From Promethearchaeati archaeon (lineage in GTDB: Archaea > Asgardarchaeota > Heimdallarchaeia > Heimdallarchaeales > Heimdallarchaeaceae), in contig JABLTJ010000030.1 of the NCBI GenBank assembly GCA_013166775.1, positions 1 to 42,208 of the forward strand: a DNA stretch of 42,208 nt. Reading direction: 5' to 3'. Under the pieces are notes generated by a model that was given only the letters and a program-made list of their open reading frames with translations, did not search any database and was not told where the DNA came from. Positions 33,415 to 41,307 of this stretch are shown here, in pieces (position 1 is the stretch's first letter; the number at the start of each line of letters is the position of its first letter). Both the position numbers and the translations under genes were made by a program.

Positions 33415-34155
33415 ATGGTGAGAAAATTGAGCAAATGGAATTTTAAGGTTGTATTAGCTGGCGATGGTGCTGTTGGGAAGACTTCAATTCGTGAGAGATA
33501 TATGGGTAAAGGATTCTCTTCAGATTATCTCAAAACGATTGGAGCAGACTTTGCTAGTAAAAAAGTAACTGTTGAGGATAACCAAATATCCTTCCAAATC
33601 TGGGATTTAGCAGGACAAGATAGTTATCAAGCTGTGCGAGGAACATTCTATAAAGGAGCAATTGCAGCACTTATGGTTTTTGATGTTCAAGATTCAACTA
33701 CTCTGACGAATGTGAAGAATTGGGTAGAAGAAGCAATTAAAGGTTCAAATAACAGTATTTTGACTTATTTTATTATTGCAAACAAAGTTGATCTAGTTGA
33801 TAAAAGAAGAGTTTCAAGAGAAATGGCTTTAGATTTCTGCTCTCGTATAGATGCTGAAACAGGAATTAGATTCTATTATTGTGAGACTAGTGCACTTTCT
33901 GGACAAAATATACAAGAAACATTCGATTTTCTCGCAATAAAACTCTTAGAAGCAAATAATATGAAAATCCTCAAAAAACCTCCTTCAGTTGAAGGAATCA
34001 TAGATACTAAAGAGCTGAAGCAAGAGATATTACCTTCCAATGATGAGTATGCTTCTAAAAAGGAGATTGAGAATTTAGAAAACAGAATCAATAAACTTGA
34101 GAAGAAACTAGACACTATGCAAGCTATATTAACTAAAATAATTGAAAGAATATAG
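33415..34155 (+). CDS. Rab/Ras-like small GTPase with C-terminal coiled coil
   Basis: Residues 9-175 form a Ras-superfamily G domain of Rab-like type: G1 GDGAVGKT (16-23), switch I threonine T41 in KTIGADF, G3 WDLAGQD (63-69), G4 NKVD (123-126) and G5 ETSA (157-160). The Rab-like KTIGADF and the Y-rich FYKGAIAALMVFDV are present. The residue after the G3 glutamine is D, not the common E. There is no C-terminal CAAX or CC, so it is not prenylated. Instead residues 205-246 are a coiled coil (KKEIENLENRINKLEKKLDT), which could replace lipid anchoring by protein contacts. It is paired with the coiled-coil gene 3 bases upstream. Confidence 0.93.
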   Translation: MVRKLSKWNFKVVLAGDGAVGKTSIRERYMGKGFSSDYLKTIGADFASKKVTVEDNQISFQIWDLAGQDSYQAVRGTFYKGAIAALMVFDVQDSTTLTNVKNWVEEAIKGSNNSILTYFIIANKVDLVDKRRVSREMALDFCSRIDAETGIRFYYCETSALSGQNIQETFDFLAIKLLEANNMKILKKPPSVEGIIDTKELKQEILPSNDEYASKKEIENLENRINKLEKKLDTMQAILTKIIERI

Positions 34156-34161
34156 TAAAGA

Positions 34162-35421
34162 TTATTTAGTAACCTTTGTTCCACAATCAGTACAAAATTC
34201 CGCTTCATCAATTAATATTGTTGAGCAGGTTGGGCACAATTCTTCTCTTTCAGGATGATTACTAAAAAGATCTTCATTATTTTCGTTATTATTGCTAATT
34301 GTTTTAGGATTCAATTGATTTTTTATCCACAAGACATCTGGAGGTTCAATATATTCCAGTATGAGCTTCTCATAGTAAGCAAAAGAACAAACATCACTTA
34401 AGGAAACGAAAGCTAAATTCAGAGTTAGAAGTATTGCCATGAAAACGAATAGAACAATACTCCAAGTAGAAATTGTAGGGATGAAATCGGGTGAGAAAAT
34501 ACCTGAAAATGCTTCAATAATAAAGCTTAAACTTGCTATAATGAAAACAGATGGTAATAGAAATGTGAAACCAATTAATTCGAGACTCCTTTTTAGGCTT
34601 AGCTTTGGGAATTGACTGGCATCATGCAGATTTTGTATCACACTTGAATCTCTTAAAGAACTTAGAATCTTCGAGATTCTTAAGGGGGGAGATACTATGG
34701 ATATCATTACTACTAAAATAATTGAAAGAGCATATATTGCAGTTGTTGGGTTGATAACTGAAGACATGCTTTTGATTACGCCATAACATGCAGCAACAAT
34801 TAATCCTATAGTAACAAGATGAATACCTTGGAGAGGTAAATATGAGAGAAAACTCTTCCTATTTATCTTAATCCCTATTTCTTTCTTCTTTTCAAGAATA
34901 ACAGCAGTTTTCTGATTTAATGCATAAGTTGTAAAAGAAGAAAAGATTAGAGAGACTAGTAAAATAGAACGAACCGTCCATAATGATGAAACCAAATTAA
35001 AAACCATTGTTCCTATCAAACCGACTTGTACAAGAAGAAGAATAGCTGATACAAAGCTTAATGATCCTATAATAAGCATATCAATGATAGTTAGCTTCTT
35101 GACAATATCATAATCTACTCTTAATGGTTTATGATTATCGCTGTAGTTAATCTGTCCTTTCATTTGCAGAGGTATAATCGAATCTGTTAGCTTCCAAGCA
35201 TATTGAGAATCTCCTGTAAAATCCTCGTTTTTTGCAGTACTTGTTTCAACAGGTTCATCTCTAAACACTGGTTTATGTGAAGGGCTTTGAAATGTGTGAT
35301 AAGCAGGAGATGCTGGGGTTTCAGGATTCTCAGAGACTTGTGTCTGAAGCTCAGTACCACACACGGGACAGAATATCACTTTAGGAGGTAATATCGAATA
35401 ACAAATAGGACACTTCTTCAT
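34162..35421 (-). CDS. Multi-pass membrane protein with zinc ribbons at both ends
   Basis: The 419-residue protein begins with a Cys4 zinc ribbon (MKKCPICYSILPPKVIFCPV, C4/C7 and C18/C21) and ends with another (ELCPTCSTILIDEAEFCTDC). Between them a Ser/Pro-rich linker leads to about six TM segments, from near residue 110 (LTIIDMLIIGSLSFVSAILL) to 350. Both ribbons would face the cytosol. Such double-ribbon membrane proteins are common in archaea but their role is open. Start ATG 35421 is set by the ribbon; the frame also extends 18 codons upstream (GTGAG upstream might serve as ribosome site). The gene converges with the Rab-like GTPase, ending 6 bases from it. Confidence 0.7.
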   Translation of the reverse strand: MKKCPICYSILPPKVIFCPVCGTELQTQVSENPETPASPAYHTFQSPSHKPVFRDEPVETSTAKNEDFTGDSQYAWKLTDSIIPLQMKGQINYSDNHKPLRVDYDIVKKLTIIDMLIIGSLSFVSAILLLVQVGLIGTMVFNLVSSLWTVRSILLVSLIFSSFTTYALNQKTAVILEKKKEIGIKINRKSFLSYLPLQGIHLVTIGLIVAACYGVIKSMSSVINPTTAIYALSIILVVMISIVSPPLRISKILSSLRDSSVIQNLHDASQFPKLSLKRSLELIGFTFLLPSVFIIASLSFIIEAFSGIFSPDFIPTISTWSIVLFVFMAILLTLNLAFVSLSDVCSFAYYEKLILEYIEPPDVLWIKNQLNPKTISNNNENNEDLFSNHPEREELCPTCSTILIDEAEFCTDCGTKVTK

Positions 35422-35537
35422 AGAAATGTTACTCACCCAGTTTATCTTTAATTTATTATTTATAGTGTTCAGCAATACCTACATATTATGAGAGGGATAA
35501 TCTATTCGATAGAAATTGCAAAATCCCCATTTCGAGC

Positions 35538-35550
35538 ACTTTAAATAATT
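35538..35550 (+). promoter_or_regulatory. TATA element of the large coiled-coil gene
   Basis: CACTTTAAATAAT lies about 35 bases before the ATG at 35581, giving a nearly leaderless message. Confidence 0.4.
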
Positions 35551-35580
35551 CTTTGTTGGAATCTAATTTGGTTACTATAA

Positions 35581-37059
35581 ATGGACAATTCTCCTCAAGA
35601 TGAACCTCAAACATTCGCAAGCTTTCTAAATTTAGTTAAGAAACTTGAGAAAGTTATCCAAGAAACTCCAGAACTATCCAAAGAAGAGAAAGTAAAAGAG
35701 GAGGATTCCAAAGGCATTAGTGGAGATATATCAGCTTCTGAAGAACTTGCATCTGCACAAATAGTAAAAGAAAGCGAGCTAGAAGAATTTGAAAAACACA
35801 CTGATAAAATAAAAAAAGAAGAGGGAGAAATAAAAATTAAAGAAAAGAGTAAACTGAAAGAAGGTACGATCGAGTATCTACTAAAGATAGAGGAACAATT
35901 AATTCAGTATTATTCAGGTACGGAAGTACAGTTAGAAGATTTTTATTTCAAGATTGAAGATATAAGTGACGAACAGATAGTTAGAAAGATAAAATCGAAA
36001 TTTCATTCCTTGGAAAACATTTCTATTAGAAAAAAACTCAACTTAGGATTTCCTTTTGCTCTGTTCAAGATTGATGGTAAATATAAAATCACAGTTCCTA
36101 TTAGCACAGGAGAGATGGCTATACCTGCATATGTGGAAGGTTCAAGAAAACATCTTAAACTGCAATCAATTGGATCTAAAGATATACCATCCTTAGACTC
36201 AAACGAGATTAACATCTGGAATCAAGCAATGAGTAAATTACAGTTGAAAATTGCGCAGATACTTAATTTTAAGGCAAAAGATGACCTTAGAAAAATAAGT
36301 CCAAAAGATATACAATTAGTTGATGCAGATATTCTTACAATTCAAGAATTCATCAAAGGATATGAGAAAAAAATAATAGACGTGAAAAGCTTCAGTAATG
36401 AAATTTACACCTTTCTAGATGAATTAAAACAGAAAATTCCAGAGGGAGAAGGAATATGGAAGGATTTTGAAGAATTTCTTGAAGCTTCAACAAATCTGAA
36501 AGAACAAATAGCAAGTTTACAGAAAAAACATAAAGAATTAAGCAAGGAAACACAGATTGAGTATCTGAAACTAAGAAAAGATCAAAGACAGATTAATGGA
36601 AAAACGAAGAGATATAAAATAGAAGAAAAAAGAGGGAAGGAAATAACAAGAGAAAAGAAAAAGGCTTTAGTCACAAACTTAAGAGAATTTCAAAGCAAGA
36701 AAAAACATCTGCAAAGAGACATAGATAAAGCAAAAGAGATTCAAGATACAGTTGATTTATGGAATGAAATCTTGTTGTCAGAAGACCAGCAAACTGCAAC
36801 ACAAAAAATAAGAGAAAATTATGACTTAGCATTGTTTTCATCTATTAATGGATTGTTGGAAGAAGGAGCAGGAGAAGACATCTTTGGTAAAATCAGAGAA
36901 TTTGAAACATCTATTGATCAAATTACCATTCATGTAATTTATATTCCAGCAATAATTTGTGAGTTTAGAGCTGTTCAAAACGAGAAAAAGATTGAAGGAA
37001 AAATGGCTTACTTTAATTTAACAAAAGAAATTACGTTCTTCAAACCAGCTTTAGTATAA
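35581..37059 (+). CDS. Large charged coiled-coil protein
   Basis: I do not recognise this 492-residue protein. It has an acidic, low-complexity N-terminus (about 1-100, many E and K). A globular domain follows (about 100-240, YYSGTEVQLEDFYFKIEDIS, KITVPISTGEMAIPAYVEG). A long coiled coil (about 250-395, NLKEQIASLQKKHKELSKET) comes next, then a short beta-rich end (IHVIYIPAIICEFRAVQNEK). The same charged, coil-plus-small-domain style recurs in the first gene of the window, though I see no clear homology. It may be structural or membrane-associated. The stop lies inside the first copy of a 24-bp tandem repeat. Confidence 0.6.
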   Translation: MDNSPQDEPQTFASFLNLVKKLEKVIQETPELSKEEKVKEEDSKGISGDISASEELASAQIVKESELEEFEKHTDKIKKEEGEIKIKEKSKLKEGTIEYLLKIEEQLIQYYSGTEVQLEDFYFKIEDISDEQIVRKIKSKFHSLENISIRKKLNLGFPFALFKIDGKYKITVPISTGEMAIPAYVEGSRKHLKLQSIGSKDIPSLDSNEINIWNQAMSKLQLKIAQILNFKAKDDLRKISPKDIQLVDADILTIQEFIKGYEKKIIDVKSFSNEIYTFLDELKQKIPEGEGIWKDFEEFLEASTNLKEQIASLQKKHKELSKETQIEYLKLRKDQRQINGKTKRYKIEEKRGKEITREKKKALVTNLREFQSKKKHLQRDIDKAKEIQDTVDLWNEILLSEDQQTATQKIRENYDLALFSSINGLLEEGAGEDIFGKIREFETSIDQITIHVIYIPAIICEFRAVQNEKKIEGKMAYFNLTKEITFFKPALV

Positions 37060-37101
37060 TAAAAGATAAATTCGTTTGTATAATAAAAGATAAATTCGTT
37101 T
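37054..37101 (+). repeat. Perfect 24-bp tandem duplication spanning a stop codon
   Basis: Two identical 24-bp copies (37054-37077, 37078-37101) lie head to tail. The unit begins GTATAATAAAAG and ends AAATTCGTTT. The first copy contains the coiled-coil gene's stop codon and its last residues. It looks like a recent slippage duplication. T-rich ends of each unit could serve as weak terminators. Confidence 0.85.
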
Positions 37102-37150
37102 TTTATGCCATTAAACACATTTATTAGTGCATCTTTTTTTGTTTATTCAG

Positions 37151-37942
37151 ATGACGAAAAACATTGTGGTCTGTAAAAACCTAACAAAAACGTTTCAAGT
37201 GGGTAATAGCACAGTTCAGGCAGTTAACGGATTGTCTGTAAATTTCAAGGAAGGTGAATTCTCTTCAATTGTAGGACCAAGTGGGAGTGGGAAGACTACA
37301 CTGTTAAATCTTATCGGAACACTAGAGATTCCAACCACTGGAAGCATTACCATAAATGGAACTAATTTAAACAAACTTACTAAAGCAGATTCACCTAAAT
37401 CTGCATCTAAGAAAGGATTCATGGGAACGATTAAATCTTTACAGAGGAGACAGATTACATCAGAATTAACTAACTTCAGAAGAAAAAATCTAGGGTTCGT
37501 TTTCCAATTCTTTAACCTAGTTGAAGGATTAACAAGTTTTGAAAACATAGAATTACCTCTAGTATTCGATTCTATACCATTCGAAACCAGGAAAAAGAAA
37601 GTCGATGGAATTATTGAAGAATTTGAATTAGATTATCTTAGGGAGAAATTCCCAGAAGAATTGAGTTCAGGAGAAAGACAAAGAGTAGCAATTATGAGAG
37701 CCCTGATAAATGATCCATTCTTGCTTCTAGCGGATGAGCCAACGGGAAACCTGGATACGAAAACAGGACAAACAATACTGGATTTATTTCAAGACCTTAA
37801 CAAAGAAAAGGGTACTGCAATTATTCTAGTAACTCATGATCTCTCAGCAGCAAAAAGAGCAAGAAGAATTTTGCATATGCATGATGGGAAAATTTCTTTT
37901 GATCAAATCAACGAGGAACCTGTTCAAGAGGAAGTAGAATGA
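37151..37942 (+). CDS. ABC transporter ATP-binding subunit (LolD/MacB type)
   Basis: This 263-residue ATPase has Walker A GPSGSGKT (42-49), Q-loop FVFQFFN (Q119), signature LSSGERQ (171-177), Walker B LLLADEPTGN (191-200) and the switch histidine at THD (229). Q-loop sequence and length are those of the LolD/FtsE/MacB class, which usually pair with FtsX-like permeases for lipoprotein or peptide export. An unusual insertion of about 25 residues (about 78-108, KADSPKSASKKGF and following) lies between the P-loop strand and the Q-loop. The TATA-like sequence ACACATTTATT favours ATG 37151 over the GTG at 37127. No FtsX-like permease is next to it; peptide permeases follow instead. Confidence 0.93.
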   Translation: MTKNIVVCKNLTKTFQVGNSTVQAVNGLSVNFKEGEFSSIVGPSGSGKTTLLNLIGTLEIPTTGSITINGTNLNKLTKADSPKSASKKGFMGTIKSLQRRQITSELTNFRRKNLGFVFQFFNLVEGLTSFENIELPLVFDSIPFETRKKKVDGIIEEFELDYLREKFPEELSSGERQRVAIMRALINDPFLLLADEPTGNLDTKTGQTILDLFQDLNKEKGTAIILVTHDLSAAKRARRILHMHDGKISFDQINEEPVQEEVE

Positions 37943-38052
37943 TTCAACTGAGAATGTATTCTAAACCAGTTAGAATGCTTTTTCACGGTATCGGCAGAGA
38001 TAGACCGTGAATTAAGAGATATATATACTTTTTCCATTGCCTCTTCATAAGT

Positions 38053-38062
38053 CTTATAAAGG
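38053..38062 (+). promoter_or_regulatory. TATA box of the dppB-dppC operon
   Basis: CTTATAAAGG predicts transcription from about 38,083, giving a leader of about 58 bases. The region upstream also holds an inverted repeat (CACGGT / ACCGTG, 37985-38009) that may end the preceding ATPase message. Confidence 0.5.
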
Positions 38063-38082
38063 CATGTTAGTCATTTTTTCAT

Positions 38083-38135
38083 AACACTGAGTGAAAATTA
38101 CTCCATAAAGTGTTAAAAATATTCTTCGCGGAGTA
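38083..38135 (+). promoter_or_regulatory. Possible pseudoknot leader masking the dppB ribosome site
   Basis: AACACT (38083-38088) can pair with AGTGTT (38109-38114). The enclosed loop contains TACTCC (38099-38104), which can pair with GGAGTA (38130-38135), the likely ribosome site 5 bases before the ATG. The two stems together would form an H-type pseudoknot hiding the ribosome site. The stems are only 6 bp each, so chance pairing is possible. Confidence 0.3.
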
Positions 38136-38140
38136 TTATC

Positions 38141-39148
38141 ATGTCGCTAAGAGGTTATATAATTAGAAGAGTCATTTATATAGTCCCAATTATGCTAGGC
38201 GTAACTTTGATGAACTTTACACTAATTAACATAAGTCCAGGAGATCCAGTAATTATACGGATTGGGCTTATACATTGTGAAACAGAAGATTGTTACAACG
38301 CTGCGTATAACAGAGAAGCAATATCAATGGGATTATTAGATAGTGATCTATATACAGTACCTTGGTTTAAACGATATGTCGACTTTGTGAGTGATCTGCT
38401 TAGGTTAGATTTTGGAACTAGCTGGTATTATACTAAAGCGGGTACAGGTAGACCGATAACACAAATTATTCAAGAACATGCAAAATATACTATTATTTTG
38501 AATGTAGTATCATTTTTGATGTCATTATTGCTAGCTACAGCAATAGGAGTGGTTTCATCCACAAGACAAAATTCGTTCTGGGATAGATCGTTAACTATTG
38601 CAATGCTACTTGGATACGCTATGCCCCTATTTTGGTTGGCAAAATTAATTATGCTAGTATCATATTATCTATTCGATTTCACTGGAGTAGCAGAAGGGGA
38701 TGCGTTCACAGAACCGATCTTGCTGAATGGGCAGTTTTACAAATATCTGATACTGCCAACGCTAGCACTAACAATTGGAGGGCTAGTATTTATGGCAAGA
38801 TTAGTACGATCTCAGCTGCTGGAAATCTTAAGACAAGATTATATTACGACGGCGAAAGCGAAAGGTCTAGACAGCAGAGCAGTAATTTACAAACACGCTT
38901 TTAGGAATGGATTATTACCAATAGTTACAATCATTGGAAGCTCCTTGCCAGGATTACTAGGAGGATCAGTCATGATCGAACGAGTCTTCGGTTGGCCAGG
39001 TCTAGGAACAATATTCCTCAACGGAGCCTTGTTCCGGGATTATCCTTTGATGATGGCTACGAACACGATCTTTCCGTTCCTTTTCCTAATAGCTAGGTTA
39101 CTGACGGACATTACGTATGTATTCATTGACCCGAGGATTAAATATTAA
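38141..39148 (+). CDS. dppB: Peptide/oligopeptide ABC transporter permease (DppB family)
   Basis: This 335-residue inner-membrane subunit has six TM segments. It begins SLRGYIIRRVIYIVPIMLGV and continues NFTLINISPGDP, the family's N-terminal signature. The EAA-type cytoplasmic loop (YITTAKAKGLDSRAVIYKHA, then FRNGLLPIVT), which contacts the ATPase, is intact, as is the C-terminal FGWPGLGTIF...RDYPLMM pattern. It imports peptides or other small ligands together with DppC. The operon lacks the usual DppD/DppF ATPases; the LolD-like ATPase upstream is unlikely to replace them. A GGAG ribosome site lies 6-10 bases before the ATG. DppC follows 9 bases later. Confidence 0.95.
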   Translation: MSLRGYIIRRVIYIVPIMLGVTLMNFTLINISPGDPVIIRIGLIHCETEDCYNAAYNREAISMGLLDSDLYTVPWFKRYVDFVSDLLRLDFGTSWYYTKAGTGRPITQIIQEHAKYTIILNVVSFLMSLLLATAIGVVSSTRQNSFWDRSLTIAMLLGYAMPLFWLAKLIMLVSYYLFDFTGVAEGDAFTEPILLNGQFYKYLILPTLALTIGGLVFMARLVRSQLLEILRQDYITTAKAKGLDSRAVIYKHAFRNGLLPIVTIIGSSLPGLLGGSVMIERVFGWPGLGTIFLNGALFRDYPLMMATNTIFPFLFLIARLLTDITYVFIDPRIKY

Positions 39149-39157
39149 GGTGAGTAG

Positions 39158-40225
39158 ATGGCAACTATTGAAAATATTGAAACTGATGAATTCATTTTAG
39201 ACGAAAAAACCTTAAGAGAAATCGAAACCATGAAAGGTGCCGGTCAATGGTCGATTGTTTGGAGACGTATCAAGAAAGACAAAATGGGGATGTTAGGTCT
39301 CTATATTGTTATTTTTCTTATACTCATGGCTTTTGCCTCATGGATACTTCTTCAATTCGATACATGGTTAACCAAGCCAGAAGTAGGGCTTCTTTGGGGA
39401 AATCCAGACAACCCTGCAAGTCTAAATAATCTGTATATTGAATTATGGATACCTGGACTAAACAAAGCAAATCCTGTAGTTTTATTCAACCACCCAACCT
39501 ACCAGTTCGCTGATCAAGTAAAACTTCCACCATCATTTATGCACCCATTTGGTACAGATGCCAATGGTCAAGACATGTTATCCAGAGTTTTCTTTGGAGC
39601 AACAAATTCATTAGCTCTTGGTTTTATAGGTCAGATGACCACTGTAGTCATTGGAACGGTTTTAGGTTCCATTGCTGGTTTTTACGGAGGAATTATTGAC
39701 GACATTCTACAAAGGGTAATCGAACTACTGTACTCTATGCCCCAATTTATTTTGATGATCTTCATCATCGTTCTATTCGAAGACATTAAAGTGCCGGGTG
39801 GTAAGTATGCAGTAGTAGTTATTTTCTTCGCCCTTATCGGGTGGGGAGGAACGGCGTTGATTATTCGGTCAAACTTCTTCTCGCTGAAAGAACAGGATTT
39901 CGTGGAGGCAGAACGGGCGCTCGGAGCGTCGGATTTGAGGATTATCTTCAAACATATTCTGCCGAATTCACTAGCACCGTTGATTATTATCGTAACGCTA
40001 GGTATAGCAGGAACAATCTTTTTGTTCGCAGCCTTAGCCTTCTTCGGCTTTGGTGACGCAACCATTGTTTCCTGGGGTGACGATCTTAATAAATGGCAAG
40101 ATCAATTGCTAGAGTATCCGTGGATGCCAATGTTCCCGGCTTTGTTTATTTTCTTTACGGTATTAGGATTCAATCTATTTGGTGACTCTTTAAGAGATGC
40201 TTTAGATCCAAGACTGAAGGATTAA
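39158..40225 (+). CDS. dppC: Peptide/oligopeptide ABC transporter permease (DppC family)
   Basis: This 355-residue inner-membrane subunit is partner to DppB. The N-terminal cytosolic part (about 1-45) precedes TM1 (GLYIVIFLILMAFASWIL). A large extracellular loop (about 70-130) comes next, and then HPFGTDANGQDMLSRVFFGA, the DppC signature. The EAA loop is FVEAERALGASDLRIIFKHI, then LPNSLAPLII. The C-terminus keeps the typical WGDDLN...FPALFIFFTVLGFNLFGDSL and DALDPR. A patch of high GC (about 39,836-39,985) covers exactly the EAA loop region, unlike the surrounding gene. Confidence 0.95.
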   Translation: MATIENIETDEFILDEKTLREIETMKGAGQWSIVWRRIKKDKMGMLGLYIVIFLILMAFASWILLQFDTWLTKPEVGLLWGNPDNPASLNNLYIELWIPGLNKANPVVLFNHPTYQFADQVKLPPSFMHPFGTDANGQDMLSRVFFGATNSLALGFIGQMTTVVIGTVLGSIAGFYGGIIDDILQRVIELLYSMPQFILMIFIIVLFEDIKVPGGKYAVVVIFFALIGWGGTALIIRSNFFSLKEQDFVEAERALGASDLRIIFKHILPNSLAPLIIIVTLGIAGTIFLFAALAFFGFGDATIVSWGDDLNKWQDQLLEYPWMPMFPALFIFFTVLGFNLFGDSLRDALDPRLKD

Positions 40226-40242
40226 GAACCCTTCTTTCAAAT

Positions 40243-40257
40243 CCTTTTTTCTTTTTC
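40243..40257 (+). terminator. T-rich terminator after dppC
   Basis: CCTTTTTTCTTTTTC follows the dppC stop by about 18 bases. Further on, an 8-bp perfect hairpin (TGATAAGC, 7-base loop, GCTTATCA; 40319-40341) lies in the same gap and could be part of the terminator or of the next gene's control. Confidence 0.45.
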
Positions 40258-40318
40258 ACTTCGTTTCTTTAGTGGGATAATTTTCTCTCCTTTTTTAATC
40301 AATTTACAGATTATAGTT

Positions 40319-40341
40319 TGATAAGCTACTCTTGCTTATCA
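40319..40341. repeat. Perfect 8-bp inverted repeat between dppC and the cyclin-like gene
   Basis: TGATAAGC (40319-40326) and GCTTATCA (40334-40341) are separated by seven bases. It lies about 80 bases before the downstream TATA box. It may be a transcript hairpin or a dimeric regulator site. Confidence 0.4.
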
Positions 40342-40420
40342 TATCCTTTGGTAGACTATATTTCCAAAACGGATGTAGACCATTCAAAGGGAGGGGGATT
40401 TTTTTCTGAAAATTTTTGTG

Positions 40421-40430
40421 TATTTAAAGT
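40421..40430 (+). promoter_or_regulatory. TATA element of the helical (cyclin-like) gene
   Basis: TATTTAAAGT lies about 30 bases before the ATG at 40456, implying a near-leaderless message. Confidence 0.5.
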
Positions 40431-40455
40431 AATTTGCTTATAATATATTGGGAAA

Positions 40456-41235
40456 ATGACAACTATCACAAACAAAATACATTTGGAACCTATAACCATT
40501 GAAAGAAGCGTTACCGATACTCCTCTTTTTTTAATCAACGGTAGACTCGAACGATTGGATTGGCGCAAGAACCAACACCATTTCTTCAGATTTCTTGAAG
40601 AGCTGCCTAAGATACTTAGAAGAGATGTTCCCGAGAATGTATTCAATGAAGTAATGCTGCACTATCAGAACCTCAACAATCTTTTACTCGAGAGTCATCT
40701 CCATGATGAGAGTTTCAATAATGGAAATATGCTAACCTACTTTTTAGCTTTATTAGAATATCACACAACGCTTCATGGTAGAGAGATTCAGTTCAAGAAT
40801 CTCAGACGTATCTTTAGATTATGGGGTATTGACGATAACTTTACTTTCTATTTGCGAAGGATAACCCAAGCTAGAGAAAGATTGGAAACCGCTGAATTAC
40901 TTAAATTTGACCCACTTAGCTCCCTCGATGAACTCCAGAAGAAGATTAACCACCTCATTGATTATTTATCCCTTAAACTTCCTATCAAGAATGATGATCT
41001 TGAGAGAATTAGAGAAAGGGTTACAAAACTCCTTGACAAACGTATCATTCCCTATGCAAGTATACAAGATGCCGGACTTACAATGATAGTTGCATCTTTC
41101 CCAGAATATCTAGAAATTCCCGCTCTCAAGCTCTACTTCTTGCTGAATCTTAGAGAAGAATTGAAGGTAGATTTGAATGCTCTGAGAAAAAGAGTGCAAA
41201 GATACAGAGTGAGACTTAAGGAAAAGAATCTTTGA
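40456..41235 (+). CDS. Helical protein, possibly with two TFB/cyclin-like repeats
   Basis: This 259-residue, all-helical, very basic protein is of uncertain family. Two regions look like cyclin/TFIIB repeats: about 90-145 (YFLALLEYHTTLHGREIQFK, then LRRIFRLWGIDDNFTFYLRR) and about 195-255 (SIQDAGLTMIVASFPEYLE, LNALRKRVQRYRVRLKEK). In true TFB the repeats follow a zinc ribbon and B-finger, which are absent here. Thus if related, it would be a TFB-core fragment or a repressor-like relative. Alternatively it is an unrelated helical DNA-binding protein. It lies between the Dpp permeases and the substrate-binding protein gene, in the same direction but with its own promoter. Confidence 0.55.
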   Translation: MTTITNKIHLEPITIERSVTDTPLFLINGRLERLDWRKNQHHFFRFLEELPKILRRDVPENVFNEVMLHYQNLNNLLLESHLHDESFNNGNMLTYFLALLEYHTTLHGREIQFKNLRRIFRLWGIDDNFTFYLRRITQARERLETAELLKFDPLSSLDELQKKINHLIDYLSLKLPIKNDDLERIRERVTKLLDKRIIPYASIQDAGLTMIVASFPEYLEIPALKLYFLLNLREELKVDLNALRKRVQRYRVRLKEKNL

Positions 41236-41307
41236 TTTCAAATAAATCTAAGTAAAGTTTATAGGTGTTTTTACACTTAATTTCCTAGGTCTGTGGTAGG
41301 TGGAATA

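Noticed and set aside
37054..37101. Start of a CRISPR array
   Set aside because: The two units are directly adjacent without spacers, and no cas genes are visible.
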